Numbered from the stretch's first letter, positions 19,864-29,438 are shown. The stretch is DNA of 64,000 nucleotides from Modestobacter sp. VKM Ac-2982 (GCF_026967935.1 NZ_JAPVBL010000004.1:124001-188000), one strand, 5' to 3'. Notes: generated by a model not told the origin, from the sequence alone. A program made the numbers and translations.

Positions 19864-20718
19864 TCAGGCCGGCTCCGGGACGCCGATCGGGTTCTGCGGC
19901 GGCCAGTCCCCCGCCGCCACGATCGCCCGGCGCACCGACGTCAGCAGCTCGGCCAGCCGATCGCAGCCGTCCTGCCCGAGCGCCGTCCACGGGCCCTGCG
20001 CCAGGCGGTCGGTGTCGGCCTCGACCGCCTGGCGGAGCGCGACACCTTCGGGAGTGAGCTCCCCGTCGGCCAGCAGGCCGCGTCCGGTGAGCTCCTCGGC
20101 GCAGGCCGCCCACTGCTCCGGCGACCAGCCGCGGGCCTTCTGCAGCCAGTCGGCCGACGACGTCCCGGCCGCCGCGGTGAGCACCAGTGCCGGCAGCCCC
20201 AACAGCTCGTGCTGCAGCAGGACGGCCAGGTGACCGTCGCCCCGGTGCTCGCGCAGCGTGGTCAGCGCCTGCCACAGCACCAGGTGCGGTTCGACCGGCC
20301 AGGGCACGTCCGCGTTGGCCGCCGCCAGTGGCCGGCCGAGGACGTCGACGGCCTCGGCGGCGCGGCGGGCCAGCGTCGCGGCCTCCTCGGCCTCGGGGGA
20401 ACCGAGCCACTCCGACAGCGACCGGTGGACCGCGGCGTCCACCCCGGCCAGCCGGGCGGCGAGGGCGGCGGCCGGGGACGTCGCCGTCCACACGTCCGGG
20501 ACCCGGCGGGCGACGAACTCGGGGGCGAAGGACCCGAAGGTCGCCGTCACCAGCGCCGGCCCGACCGGCCCCAGGGGCGCGGCGCGGCCGGCGAAGTACC
20601 CCGCCCAGAAGCCGCGGACCCCGGCCTCGGCGTAGGCGGTGCGCGCCTCGTCGGCGAAGTAGGTGAGCGCGTGGAACGGCTCACCGAGGGACCACAGTCG
20701 CCGTGCTCCGTCGTTCAC
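19864..20718 (-). CDS. SCO6745-family protein
   Basis: A 284-residue helical protein of the actinobacterial SCO6745 family. The diagnostic N-terminal half is present: LGEPFHALTYFADEARTAYAEAGVRGFWAGYFAGRAAPLGPVGPALVTATFGSF, here from about residue 10. The C-terminal part contains a winged-helix-like stretch (ELTGRGLLADGELTPEGVALR, about 215-235). The role is unknown. GTG start at 20718, 22 bases after the HNH gene stop on the same strand, so they may be co-transcribed; its 3' end is convergent with kynU ten bases away. Confidence 0.78.
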   Translation of the reverse strand: MNDGARRLWSLGEPFHALTYFADEARTAYAEAGVRGFWAGYFAGRAAPLGPVGPALVTATFGSFAPEFVARRVPDVWTATSPAAALAARLAGVDAAVHRSLSEWLGSPEAEEAATLARRAAEAVDVLGRPLAAANADVPWPVEPHLVLWQALTTLREHRGDGHLAVLLQHELLGLPALVLTAAAGTSSADWLQKARGWSPEQWAACAEELTGRGLLADGELTPEGVALRQAVEADTDRLAQGPWTALGQDGCDRLAELLTSVRRAIVAAGDWPPQNPIGVPEPA

Positions 20719-20740
20719 GTCCGGGATCCTGCCAAGTTCG

Positions 20741-21352
20741 TCAGGCGCTCACCGAGTCGGGCATGCCCAGCCACTCCCGCCAGCGCGGGTCGACCGTCCG
20801 GTGCCCGAGCAGCCGCCAGGCGGCACCGCTGGGCGCGCCCGGCGGGTGCGGCAACGACCACCCCATCTCGGCCAGCGACCGGTCGGCCTTGGTGTGGTTG
20901 CAGCGCCGGCAGGCGGCCACGACGTTGTCCCAGGTGTGGGTGCCACCCCGGCTGCGCGGCACCACGTGGTCGATGCTGGTCGCCGACCCCCCGCAGTACA
21001 CGCAGGTCTGCCCGTCCCGGGTGAACACCGCCCGGCGGGACAGCGGCACCGACACCGGGTAGGGCACCCGCACGTACCGGGTCAGCCGCACGACGACGGG
21101 CACGGCCACGGTCACCCGTTCGGCGTGCACCTCGTCGTCGGTGACGTCGACGGCCTCGGCCTTGGCGGCGAGGACGAGCACGATCGCGCGGCGGCTGGAG
21201 ACCACGCACAACGGCTCGTACGTGGCGTTCAGCAGGAGCGTCGCGCCGGTGGTGGACGCCGCCGGGGCAGGCGCGTGCGGACTGGCCAGGGCGTCGCGTC
21301 GGGAGCCGGTGGTACCCGGCCCGGACGACGACCCGAGTGCGGTGATCGACAC
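20741..21352 (-). CDS. HNH endonuclease
   Basis: A 203-residue HNH nuclease of the type found beside glbO and pepN in Mycobacterium (Rv2469c-like, from memory). The zinc-ribbon and catalytic segments are clear: CVYCGG, SIDHVVPRSRGG, TWDNVVAACRRCNHTKAD (about residues 128-170). The N-terminal domain starts LLLNATYEPLCVVSSRRAIVLVLAAKAEAVD, shared across this subfamily. GTG 21352 is placed five bases after GGAGGTG; the open frame continues far upstream antisense to the peptidase gene and is not coding. The biological role is unknown; it is chromosomal and not near mobile DNA. Confidence 0.9.
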   Translation of the reverse strand: MSITALGSSSGPGTTGSRRDALASPHAPAPAASTTGATLLLNATYEPLCVVSSRRAIVLVLAAKAEAVDVTDDEVHAERVTVAVPVVVRLTRYVRVPYPVSVPLSRRAVFTRDGQTCVYCGGSATSIDHVVPRSRGGTHTWDNVVAACRRCNHTKADRSLAEMGWSLPHPPGAPSGAAWRLLGHRTVDPRWREWLGMPDSVSA

Positions 21353-21484
21353 GGGACACCTCCGAGTGCCCCCGGCCACCGACGGCTTCGACAGCCCACG
21401 GGCACCTTCATCCTGCACTGCCCCGGTGTGATAACGGGAGCGACCCCCGCCGACGGCCGACCGTGCCCGGATTACGGTCGGCGC

Positions 21485-23563
21485 GTGCGCTACCCCGATG
21501 CCCCCCGCCTGGACCTGGTCGACGACCTGCACGGTCACCCGGTCGCCGACCCCTACCGCTGGCTGGAGGACGCCGAGGACCCGCGCAGCGTGGCCTGGGC
21601 CGCCGCGCAGGACGAGCTGGCCGCCGAGCTCCTCGCCGGCCTCCCCGGCCGTCCGGCGTTCGCCGAGCGGATGGCCGAACTGGTGCACGCCGGTGCCGTG
21701 GGCATCCCGGTGTGGCGCAACGGCCGCGCCTTCTCCACCCGCCGTGACCCCGGCCAGGAGCACGCCGTGCTGCGGGTCACCGAACCCGACGGCAGCGTGC
21801 GGGTGCTGGTCGACCCGACGGCGCTGGACCCGGCCGGCACCACCACGCTGGACGCCTGGTCGCCCTCGTGGGAGGGCGACCGGCTGGCCTACCAGGTCTC
21901 GGTCGGCGGCGACGAGGAGTCCCAGCTGTTCCTGCTGGACGTCGGCACCGGGGAGCTGGTCGAGGGCCCGATCGACCGCTGCCGCTACTCCCCCGTCGGC
22001 TGGCTGCCCGGGGGTACGGAGCTCTTCTACGTGCGGCGGCTGGCCCCCGAGCTCGTCCCGGCCGGCGAGGAGCAGTTCCACCGCCGGGTGTGGCGACACC
22101 GGGTGGGCACCGACCCCGCCGACGACGTCCTGGTGCACGGGGAGGGCAGCGACCCCGCGACCTACTTCGGCGCCCGCACCAGCGCCGACGGCCGCTGGCT
22201 GGTCGTCTCCGCCTCGGTCGGCACCGCGCCGCGGGACGACGTGTGGCTGGCCGACCTGGCCGGGGACGGCGTCCTCCGCGAGCTGCAGGTCGGCGTGGAC
22301 GCGCAGACCTCGGCGTGGGTGGCCCGGGACGGCCGGCTGTGGCTGCACACCGACCGGGACGCCCCTCGCAGCCGGCTGGTGGTGGCCGACCCGACCGCCC
22401 CGGCCAGCTGGACGCCGTCGGCCTGGCAGGAGGTGGTCCCGCAGTCCGACGACGGGGTGCTCGGCGACGTCGCCCTGGTCGACGGCCCCGACGGCGACCT
22501 GCGGGTGCTCGCCGTCCACGCAGTCGACGCGACCGACCGGCTCTCGGTGTGGGCCGCCGACGGTTCCGGCCGGCTCGCCCAGGTGACCGCCCTCCCTCCG
22601 GGCAGCGTCGCCGGCGTCAGCGCGCCGCCGGAGGGCGGCACGACCGCCTGGGTCGGCTTCACCGACTACGCGACGCCCCCGTCGGTGCTCCGCTGGGACG
22701 CGGCCGACCCCACTGCGCTCACCCCCCACGAGCAGGCGCCGGTGGCCGGCAGCGTGCCCGACGTCCAGGTGGTCGAGGCCCACGCGACGTCGTCGGACGG
22801 GACGCCGGTGCACCTGTTCGTGCTCTCCGCCACCGGCACCCCCGACACCCCGCGCCCGACCGTGCTCTACGGCTACGGCGGCTTCAACGTCTCGCTCACC
22901 CCGGCCTACAGCGCGCAGGCGCTGGCCTGGGTGGCCGCCGGCGGGGTGTGGGTGGTGGCGAACCTGCGTGGCGGGTCCGAGCACGGCGAGGAGTGGCACC
23001 GGGCCGGGATGCGGGAGCGCAAGCAGAACGTGTTCGACGACTTCGCCGCGGCCGCCGGTCACCTGATCGCCGAGGGCTGGACGACGCCGGCGCAGCTGGC
23101 GGTGATGGGCGGCTCGAACGGCGGGCTGCTGGTGGGCGCCATGGCCACCCAGCACCCCGACCTGGTCGCCGCCGTCGTCTGCAGCGCCCCGCTGCTGGAC
23201 ATGGTGCGGTACGAGCTGTTCGGGCTGGGCCGCACCTGGAACGACGAGTACGGCACCGCCGCCGACCCGGTGCAGCTGGGCTGGCTGCTGGGCTACTCGC
23301 CCTACCACCGGGTGGTCGAGGGCACCGCCTACCCGGCGGTGCTGTTCACGACCTTCGAGTCCGACACCCGGGTGGACCCGCTGCACGCCCGCAAGCTCGC
23401 CGCCGCCCTGCAGCACGCGACGACGGCGGCGGCCCCGATCGTGCTGCGCCGGGAGCTGTCGGTCGGGCACGGGGCCCGGGCGGTCAGTCGCACGGTCGGC
23501 CTGGCCGCCGACCAGCTGGCCTTCCTGGCGGCGCACACCGGGCTGGCGCCCGCCCGAAGCTGA
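21485..23563 (+). CDS. Prolyl oligopeptidase (S9A)
   Basis: A 692-residue serine peptidase. An N-terminal beta-propeller (about residues 70-405) follows a short lead ([29 protein letters not shown]). The alpha/beta-hydrolase domain carries the catalytic triad: Ser544 in GGSNGGLL, Asp627 in [19 protein letters not shown] and His662 in SVGHGAR. It cleaves short peptides after proline in the cytoplasm; no signal peptide is seen. GTG 21485 starts at the family N-terminus. Divergent from the HNH gene. Confidence 0.93.
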   Translation: MRYPDAPRLDLVDDLHGHPVADPYRWLEDAEDPRSVAWAAAQDELAAELLAGLPGRPAFAERMAELVHAGAVGIPVWRNGRAFSTRRDPGQEHAVLRVTEPDGSVRVLVDPTALDPAGTTTLDAWSPSWEGDRLAYQVSVGGDEESQLFLLDVGTGELVEGPIDRCRYSPVGWLPGGTELFYVRRLAPELVPAGEEQFHRRVWRHRVGTDPADDVLVHGEGSDPATYFGARTSADGRWLVVSASVGTAPRDDVWLADLAGDGVLRELQVGVDAQTSAWVARDGRLWLHTDRDAPRSRLVVADPTAPASWTPSAWQEVVPQSDDGVLGDVALVDGPDGDLRVLAVHAVDATDRLSVWAADGSGRLAQVTALPPGSVAGVSAPPEGGTTAWVGFTDYATPPSVLRWDAADPTALTPHEQAPVAGSVPDVQVVEAHATSSDGTPVHLFVLSATGTPDTPRPTVLYGYGGFNVSLTPAYSAQALAWVAAGGVWVVANLRGGSEHGEEWHRAGMRERKQNVFDDFAAAAGHLIAEGWTTPAQLAVMGGSNGGLLVGAMATQHPDLVAAVVCSAPLLDMVRYELFGLGRTWNDEYGTAADPVQLGWLLGYSPYHRVVEGTAYPAVLFTTFESDTRVDPLHARKLAAALQHATTAAAPIVLRRELSVGHGARAVSRTVGLAADQLAFLAAHTGLAPARS

Positions 23564-23565
23564 GG

Positions 23566-23585
23566 GCGGGCGCCGGCCGGCCCGC
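23566..23585. terminator. GC hairpin between convergent genes
   Basis: GCGGGC and GCCCGC form a 6-bp stem around a loop (GCCGGCCG) that is itself self-complementary. It occupies the 22-bp gap between the peptidase and binding-protein stops. Weak evidence beyond position. Confidence 0.4.
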
Positions 23586-24581
23586 TCACTCCAGGTCGGC
23601 GAACACGTTCTCCAGGTCCACGCCCTCGGGGATGATCCCGTCCTCGACGCCGAGCTCGAGCAGCCGTTCGACCGAGTCGCGGTTGATCTCGGTCTGGTAG
23701 GTGGGCAGCGTCAGCTCCTGGGCGATCGCCGGGTCGATGTTCGTGTAGCTGCCCAGCACCTCGCGCACCTCGTCGGGGTGCTCGGTGGCGTACTGCTGCG
23801 CCTCCTCCATGGCATCGGCGAAGGCCTGCACGGTCTCGGGGTTCTCGGCGGCGTACTGGTCGGAGGTGAAGTACCCGGCGACGGTCAGCGCCTCGTCGGT
23901 CTGGGTGTAGGGGGCGGCGACCACCCGCATGCCCTGGCTCACCCCGACGGTGGCGAACGGCTCCACGGCGAAGGCCGCGTCCACCGAGCCGTCGGCGACC
24001 GCGGCGACCATGTTGGGGAAGGCCAGCTCCACGAACTGGATCGACGAGGGGTCGCCGCCGTCCTGCCGGACGGTCTCCCGGACGACGGTGTCGCTGATGT
24101 TGTTGATCGAGTTGATGGCGATCCGCTTCCCCGCCAGGTCGGCCGGCTCCTGCACGTCGGAGTCGTCGGGGACGATCACCGCGGCGAAATCCTCCTCCGG
24201 GTCGCCGGTGGCCCCCGGACCCGGCGCGACCAGGGCCAGCGGCACCCCGCGCGACTCGGCCTGCAGCAGGCTGGTGATGTTGGAGAAGCCGAACTCCGCC
24301 TCCCCGGAGAGCACCGCCGGCACGATGGCGGCGCCGCCCTGGGCGAGGAAGGGCTCCACCTCCAGGCCGTGGTCGGCGAAGATCCCGACCTCCTGGGCCA
24401 GGTACAGCGGCGCCACGTCCACGATCGGGATCGCCCCCACCCGCACGGTGGTCAGCTCATCGGTTGCCGCGCCGGCCGCGGGCTCGGCGGCCTCGTCGTC
24501 CCCGCCGCCGCAGCCGGCGAGCACCAGGGCGCCGATCACCATCGAGCCCAGCACCATCGAGCTCTTGGACGTCCTGAGCAC
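23586..24581 (-). CDS. ABC transporter substrate-binding lipoprotein (NMT1/SsuA-like)
   Basis: A 331-residue lipoprotein. Signal and lipobox: VIGALVLAGC at about residues 14-23. The binding domain is of the NMT1/THI5/SsuA class: VRVGAIPIVDVAPLYLAQEVGIFADHGLEVE, GEAEFGFSNITSLLQAESRG, DLAGKRIAINSINNISDTVVRETV, VDAAFAVEPFATV. Ligands of this class include aliphatic sulfonates, nitrate, taurine and pyrimidine precursors; which applies here cannot be told. No permease or ATPase gene is adjacent, so it is an orphan component. GTG 24581 follows GGAGGAACGC, an excellent ribosome binding site, and is preferred over a GTG 12 codons upstream. Confidence 0.88.
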   Translation of the reverse strand: MLRTSKSSMVLGSMVIGALVLAGCGGGDDEAAEPAAGAATDELTTVRVGAIPIVDVAPLYLAQEVGIFADHGLEVEPFLAQGGAAIVPAVLSGEAEFGFSNITSLLQAESRGVPLALVAPGPGATGDPEEDFAAVIVPDDSDVQEPADLAGKRIAINSINNISDTVVRETVRQDGGDPSSIQFVELAFPNMVAAVADGSVDAAFAVEPFATVGVSQGMRVVAAPYTQTDEALTVAGYFTSDQYAAENPETVQAFADAMEEAQQYATEHPDEVREVLGSYTNIDPAIAQELTLPTYQTEINRDSVERLLELGVEDGIIPEGVDLENVFADLE

Positions 24582-24738
24582 GCGTTCCTCCAGTGGATCT
24601 CGGCGGCCGCCGCACACGAGACAGGGGGACGGCGTTCGGGTGGGTGGCGGCGGACGCTAGGTCGTGGCGCAGGTCACGTCAACGGGAGCTTCCGTCATGT
24701 GGCAGCGCCACCTCAGCGGCAGCTCGGGCCGCAGTTGG

Positions 24739-24758
24739 GCGTTCCGGTACCGGAACGC
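24739..24758. promoter_or_regulatory. 20-bp perfect palindrome, candidate operator
   Basis: GCGTTCCGGTACCGGAACGC is fully self-complementary. It lies in the 297-bp divergent region between the binding-protein gene (start 24581) and the MFS gene (start 24879). Size and symmetry fit a TetR-type or similar dimeric operator. No regulator gene is adjacent. Nothing else recognisable, including a TPP riboswitch, is seen in this intergenic region. Confidence 0.55.
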
Positions 24759-24878
24759 GGGCGGCACGCCGAGCAGCTCCCCTGCCGGTGAGCGACGGTG
24801 CGCGCCCGACCTGCCACACTCCCGCGTCATGGAACGGGCACGAACGGTGATCGCCGCCCCTGACGGCAGGGGACGCTG

Positions 24879-26201
24879 CTGAGCCGCCCCCGCTCGCGTC
24901 CAGCACGCCCGACCAGTCGGCCGGCCACCTACGGGCAGGTCTTCGCCGTCGGCGAGTTCCGTCCGCTGTTCGGCTCCTACCTGCTCTCCACGATCGGCGA
25001 CGAGCTCGCCCGGGTCGCGCTGACCGTGCTCGTCTACCAGCGCACCCAGTCGGCGCTGCTGTCGGCGATCACCTTCGGGATCAGCTACCTGCCGTGGGTC
25101 CTCGGTGGCCCGGTGCTGGCCGCGCTGGCCGACCGGCTCCCCCGGCACCGGGTGCTGATCACCAGCGACGTGATCCGCGCGGTCCTGGTGGCCGGCATGG
25201 CGGTCCCGGGCATGCCGCTGGCGCTGCTGCTGGGCCTGCTGCTGCTGGTGTCGCTGTGCTCGCCACCGTTCGAGGCGGCCCGGTCAGCGCTGATGGCCGA
25301 CGTGCTGGAGGGCGACCGCTACGCCGTGGCCACCTCGCTGACCGGGATCACGGCCCAGGTGTCCCAGGTGATCGGCTTCCTGCTCGGCGGCGCCCTGCTC
25401 CTGCACTTCTCCCCCTCGGCGGCGTTGCTGCTGAACGCCGCCACCTTCGCCGTCTCCGCCGGCTGGCTGGCCCTCGGCCTGCAGCCCCGCCCGGCGCCGG
25501 GGGTGGCCGACGCCGAGGCCGAGGCCCGATCGCTGTGGCAGGAGACCGCCAGCGGCATGCGGTTCGTCGCCACCACGCCCCGGCTGCTGTCCATCGTCGG
25601 GGTGCTCTGGGTGGCCGCCCTGTTCGTCAACGCCCCCGAGGGCATCGCCACCCCGCTGGGCCTGCAGCTGCAGGGCACGACCGCGGCCACCGGCGTGCTG
25701 CTGGCCGCCGCACCGGCGGGCACCGCCCTCGGCGGTCTGGTCGTCGGCCGGTTCTGCCCGCCACACGTCCGCGAGCGACTGCTGGCCCCGCTGGTCGCCC
25801 TGTCGCTGAGCGGTGTGCTGCTGGCCGGGCTGGTGCCCCTGTGGCTGGGCACCGGCACCGCCGCGTTCACCGCCGTGGTGGCGCTCTTCTTCGTCGCCGG
25901 GATCGGCGGCGCCTGCTCGATCCCGCTGAACGTCGCCTTCGTGCAGGCGGTGCCCAGCGCCTACCGCGGGCGGGCGTTCGGCGTCGCGGCCGCGGGGCTC
26001 GCCGGCGTCCAGGGGCTCGGTGTGGTGCTGGCCGGGCTCGGGGCCGAGGCCCTGGCACCGAGCACGGTGGTGGCGCTGTCGGGCGGCCTCGGCCTGGTCG
26101 TCGTCGTCGTCCCGCTGATCGCCCTGCGGCGCAGCCGACCCCCAGCGGCCACGGCCCCCGTGCACCCGGCGCCCGTCCCTGGAGGACCATCGCAGTCATG
26201 A
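24879..26201 (+). CDS. MFS transporter (apparent CTG start)
   Basis: About 440 residues, twelve predicted TM helices, major facilitator superfamily of the MFS_3/enterobactin-exporter-like type: [30 protein letters not shown] in TM1 and [24 protein letters not shown] in the TM2-3 loop. Substrate unknown. In this frame no ATG, GTG or TTG occurs between the stop at 24861 and a GTG at 25026, yet the conserved first helix is encoded upstream of 25026. The best start is CTG 24879, five bases after AGGGGA; CTG 24876 is adjacent. Its TGA overlaps the ATG of the globin gene (ATGA), so the two are coupled. Confidence 0.82.
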   Translation: MSRPRSRPARPTSRPATYGQVFAVGEFRPLFGSYLLSTIGDELARVALTVLVYQRTQSALLSAITFGISYLPWVLGGPVLAALADRLPRHRVLITSDVIRAVLVAGMAVPGMPLALLLGLLLLVSLCSPPFEAARSALMADVLEGDRYAVATSLTGITAQVSQVIGFLLGGALLLHFSPSAALLLNAATFAVSAGWLALGLQPRPAPGVADAEAEARSLWQETASGMRFVATTPRLLSIVGVLWVAALFVNAPEGIATPLGLQLQGTTAATGVLLAAAPAGTALGGLVVGRFCPPHVRERLLAPLVALSLSGVLLAGLVPLWLGTGTAAFTAVVALFFVAGIGGACSIPLNVAFVQAVPSAYRGRAFGVAAAGLAGVQGLGVVLAGLGAEALAPSTVVALSGGLGLVVVVVPLIALRRSRPPAATAPVHPAPVPGGPSQS

Positions 26202-26596
26202 GCGAGACGAGCCGGTCGCTGCCGTCGGCGGGCAGCTTCTACGACGAGATCGGCGGCGAGCAGACCTTCCGCACCCTGGTCGCGCACTTCTACGGCGCGG
26301 TCCGGGAGGACCCGATCCTCCGCCCGATGTACCCGGCGGACGACTGGGAGGGCGCCGAGACCCGACTGCGGATGTTCCTGGAGCAGTACTGGGGTGGGCC
26401 GCGCACCTACTCGGAGGAGCGTGGACACCCCCGGCTGCGGATGCGGCACGCGCCCTTCGCCGTCGACGAGAAGGCGCGCGACGCGTGGCTCACCCACATG
26501 CGGGCCGCCGTCGACTCCCTCGAGCTGACCGCCGAGCAGGACGCGACGTTGTGGGGTTACCTGGAGATGGCGGCGCACAGCATGCAGAACCGCTGA
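26198..26596 (+). CDS. glbO: Group II truncated haemoglobin (GlbO)
   Basis: A 132-residue 2-on-2 globin. Diagnostic segments: [56 protein letters not shown], with the B10 Tyr in HFYGAV and the CD1 Tyr in PMYP; the proximal His is in LRMRHAPF and the G8 Trp in DAWLTHM. GlbO proteins bind oxygen and NO and are linked to respiration and redox protection. Translationally coupled to the MFS gene and followed 51 bases later by the alpha-glucosidase gene; in Mycobacterium glbO also precedes aglA. Confidence 0.93.
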   Translation: MSETSRSLPSAGSFYDEIGGEQTFRTLVAHFYGAVREDPILRPMYPADDWEGAETRLRMFLEQYWGGPRTYSEERGHPRLRMRHAPFAVDEKARDAWLTHMRAAVDSLELTAEQDATLWGYLEMAAHSMQNR

Positions 26597-26647
26597 CCGA
26601 CCCCTGCGCCGCGGCCGCACCTGCACCGACCTCCCGAGGAGCCCCCG

Positions 26648-28234
26648 CTGAGCCAGCACCCGCCGCCCGTCTCCCCCACGACCGCCGACTGGTGGCGGGA
26701 CGCGGTCTTCTACCAGGTCTACGTGCGCAGCTTCGCCGACGCCACCGGCGACGGCGTCGGTGACCTGGCCGGCATCCGCGCGCACCTGCCGTACCTCGCC
26801 GAGCTCGGCGTCGATGCCCTCTGGATCACGCCGTTCTACCCCTCGCCGATGCACGACCACGGCTACGACGTCGCCGACCCCCGCGGCGTGGAGCCGGTCT
26901 TCGGCGACCTGGCCGGCTTCGACGCGCTGCTGCACGACGCCCACGAGCTGGGCCTGCGGGTGACCATCGACCTGGTGCCCAACCACAGCTCCCACGACCA
27001 CGAGTGGTTCGGCGAGGCGCTGACCTCCCCGGCCGGCTCCCCGGCCCGGGACCGGTACTTCTTCCGCGACGGGGCCGGCCCGGACGGCGCACAGCCGCCG
27101 AACAACTGGCCCTCGGTGTTCGGTGGGCCGGCCTGGACCCGGGTGCCCGACGGCCAGTGGTACCTGCACCTGTTCGCCCCCGAGCAGCCCGACCTCGACT
27201 ACAGCAACCCCGAGGTGGTCGCCGACCTCGAGGAGACCCTGGCGTTCTGGCTCGACCGCGGGGTGGACGGCTTCCGGATCGACGTGGCGCACGGGATGGC
27301 CAAGCCCGCCGGGCTGCCGGACATGGTGCCGGCGGAGGACACCGGGCTGTTCGCCGACGACGGCCCGGGCGACCTGCGCTTCGACCAGGACCACGTGCAC
27401 CAGCTGCACCAGCGGGTGCGCGCGGTGCTGGACCGCTACCCCGACCGGATGGCGGTGGGCGAGGTCTGGGTGTTCGACGACGAGCGGCTGGCCCAGTACC
27501 TGCGCCCGGACGAGCTGCACCTGGCCTTCAACTTCCGGCTGCTGACCGCCGAGTGGGAGCCCGAGGAGCTGCGTTCGGCGGTGGAGCACTCGCTGGCCAC
27601 CGTCGCCGCCACCCCGGCGCCGGCCTGCTGGGTGCTGTCCAACCACGACCGGCCCCGGCACGTCTCCCGCTACGGCGGCGGTGAGGTCGGCACCCGGCGA
27701 GCGCGGGCCGCGGCGCTGCTGCAGCTGGCGCTGCCCGGGGTCGCCTACGTCTACAACGGCGACGAGCTCGGCATGCCCGACGTCGACCTGCCCGACGAGG
27801 TGCTGCAGGACCCGATCTGGGAACGCTCCGGGCGCACCGAGCGGGGACGGGACAGCTGCCGGGTACCGCTGCCCTGGTCCGGCGACCAGCCGCCGTACGG
27901 GTTCTCCACGACCGCCGACACCTGGCTGCCGATGCCCACCGGCTGGGCGCCGCTGACCGCCGAGGCCCAGGCGGACGACGCGAACTCGATGCTGTCGCTG
28001 TACCGAGCCGCGCTGGCGCTGCGCCGCAGCTCTCCCGCCTTCGCCGGTGACGGCGTGGAGTGGCTGCCCGCACCGGAGGGCTGCCTGGTGTTCCGGCGCC
28101 CCGGTGGGCTGGTCTGCCTGCTCAACCTCTCGGCCGCACCGGTCCCGCTGCCGGAGGGGCAGGTCCTCCTGGCGAGCGCACCGGTCGCCGACGGCGCAGT
28201 GCCGGTCGACGGGGCCGTGTGGCTGCGACCGTGA
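26648..28234 (+). CDS. aglA: GH13 alpha-glucosidase (apparent CTG start)
   Basis: About 528 residues, glycoside hydrolase family 13, like mycobacterial AglA. TIM-barrel motifs: DWWRDAVFYQVYVRSFADATGDG (first strand), DLVPNHSS, GFRIDVAHGM with the nucleophile Asp, VGEVWVF with the acid/base Glu and LSNHDRPRH with the third acid. It releases glucose from alpha-glucosides such as maltose or isomaltose. No signal peptide, so cytoplasmic. After the globin stop the frame has no ATG, GTG or TTG until 26723, which would cut the first barrel strand. CTG 26648 lies six bases after GAGGAG and restores the normal N-terminus. Confidence 0.9.
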   Translation: MSQHPPPVSPTTADWWRDAVFYQVYVRSFADATGDGVGDLAGIRAHLPYLAELGVDALWITPFYPSPMHDHGYDVADPRGVEPVFGDLAGFDALLHDAHELGLRVTIDLVPNHSSHDHEWFGEALTSPAGSPARDRYFFRDGAGPDGAQPPNNWPSVFGGPAWTRVPDGQWYLHLFAPEQPDLDYSNPEVVADLEETLAFWLDRGVDGFRIDVAHGMAKPAGLPDMVPAEDTGLFADDGPGDLRFDQDHVHQLHQRVRAVLDRYPDRMAVGEVWVFDDERLAQYLRPDELHLAFNFRLLTAEWEPEELRSAVEHSLATVAATPAPACWVLSNHDRPRHVSRYGGGEVGTRRARAAALLQLALPGVAYVYNGDELGMPDVDLPDEVLQDPIWERSGRTERGRDSCRVPLPWSGDQPPYGFSTTADTWLPMPTGWAPLTAEAQADDANSMLSLYRAALALRRSSPAFAGDGVEWLPAPEGCLVFRRPGGLVCLLNLSAAPVPLPEGQVLLASAPVADGAVPVDGAVWLRP

Positions 28235-28329
28235 GCCCGGCGCACCAGCGGTTCGGGTACGCGCCCGGGTAGGGCAGACTCTCAGCCGACCCACGGCGCA
28301 CCGCGCCGACCTGCACCTCAGGAGGACCC

Positions 28330-28929
28330 GTGGCCACTGCCTCGCTGCCCGCGCTCCCGGCGCGCCCGCTCGTTCTCGCCGACCTCGTGCCGGCCGTCCG
28401 GGCGCGCAACGTCGCGCTGGTCGGCCTCGGCGTGCTATTCACCGCACTGCTGGCCCAGGTGTCCATCCCGGTCCCCGGCTCGCCGGTGCCGATCACCGGC
28501 CAGACGCTGGCGGTCGTGCTGACCGCGGCCAGCCTCGGTCCGGTCCGCGGGGTGGCGGTGCAGGCCGTCTACATCATGGCGGCGCTGGTCGGGCTGCCGT
28601 TCTACTCGGAAGCCAGTGGCGGCGTCGAGGTCGTCTTCGGTGCCACCGGCGGGTACGTCGTCGGCTTCATCCCCGCCGCCTTCCTGATCGGCCTGGCCGC
28701 CCGTCGCGGGATGGACCGGCAGCCGCTGAAGGCCGCACCGCTGTTCGTCGCCGGCCAGGCGGTCATCTTCGCCGTCGGGGTGCCGTGGCTGGCCGTCAGC
28801 GCCGGGCTCTCGGCCTCTGCGGCGCTGGAGGCGGGCTTCTACCCGTTCATCGTCGGTGGCCTCGTCAAGGCGGTCGTGGCCGCCGGTGTGCTGAGCGGCG
28901 CCTGGGCGCTGGTCCGCCGCAGCCGCTGA
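28330..28929 (+). CDS. bioY: Biotin transporter BioY
   Basis: A 199-residue membrane protein, the substrate-binding S component of an ECF biotin importer, with about six TM helices. Family hallmarks: AQVSIPVPGSPVPITGQTLAVVLTAASLGPVRG, YIMAALVGLPFYSEASGG and FGATGGYVVGFIPAAFLIG. GTG 28330 follows AGGAGG with ideal spacing. No bioM/bioN energising genes are adjacent, so it must act alone or with a shared ECF module. A hairpin follows the stop. Confidence 0.93.
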   Translation: MATASLPALPARPLVLADLVPAVRARNVALVGLGVLFTALLAQVSIPVPGSPVPITGQTLAVVLTAASLGPVRGVAVQAVYIMAALVGLPFYSEASGGVEVVFGATGGYVVGFIPAAFLIGLAARRGMDRQPLKAAPLFVAGQAVIFAVGVPWLAVSAGLSASAALEAGFYPFIVGGLVKAVVAAGVLSGAWALVRRSR

Positions 28930-28950
28930 CCTCCCGGCACCTGACCAGGA

Positions 28951-28996
28951 CCGCCCCGCTGCGGTGTCCGCCCCCGCGGATGCCGCAGCGGGGCGG
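28951..28996. terminator. Hairpin between bioY and the thioesterase gene
   Basis: CCGCCCCGCTGCGG pairs with CCGCAGCGGGGCGG (14 bp, 18-base loop) and is followed by TTCTCGTC on the plus strand. It lies between convergent genes and may serve both. Confidence 0.65.
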
Positions 28997-29015
28997 TTCT
29001 CGTCGCTGCGGTTGA

Positions 29016-29438
29016 TCAGTCGCCGGGCTCGTCGAGGTAGCGGGCCAGGAAGGTCTTCTCCTCCGGGGTGAGCCGGCGCGGCCGGTTCAGCGCGAAGTCG
29101 AACGTCACCAGCAGGGTGCTGCCGGTGACGGCCAGCTGGCCGTGGTCGAAGAGCTCGTAGTGACAGGTGAAGGCGGCAGCCCGGACGCCGGAGACCCAGA
29201 TCTGCACCTGCAGGGGGTCGGCGTCGTAGAGCACCGGCCGCTTGTACGCGATCTCGTGCGTCGCGACCACGATGCCGCGGCGCAGGCCGGTCTTCTCGTC
29301 GTGGGTGGGCTGGTCGAAGAACAGGTCGACCCGCGCCATCTCGAAGTAGCCGAGGAAGGCCACGTTGTTGATGTGCTGATAGGCGTCCATGTCCGACCAG
29401 CGCATCGGGACGGCGACGGTGTGCCTCACACCGGTCAC
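29016..29438 (-). CDS. Acyl-CoA thioesterase (4HBT hotdog fold)
   Basis: A 140-residue hotdog-fold protein. The family signature RWSDMDAYQHINNVAFLGYFEMARVD at about residue 13 includes the catalytic Asp and the H-x-N region of 4-hydroxybenzoyl-CoA-type thioesterases. EIAYKRPVLYDADPLQVQIWVSGV is also typical. It probably hydrolyses an acyl-CoA; the acyl group is unknown. GTG start at 29438. Related to the gene that precedes gdh and ettA in Mycobacterium (Rv2475c, from memory). Confidence 0.85.
   Translation of the reverse strand: MTGVRHTVAVPMRWSDMDAYQHINNVAFLGYFEMARVDLFFDQPTHDEKTGLRRGIVVATHEIAYKRPVLYDADPLQVQIWVSGVRAAAFTCHYELFDHGQLAVTGSTLLVTFDFALNRPRRLTPEEKTFLARYLDEPGD

Noticed and set aside
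24582-24878. TPP or other riboswitch upstream of the NMT1-like gene
   Set aside because: No conserved riboswitch core (for example CTGAGA and ACCTGA pairs) is visible.
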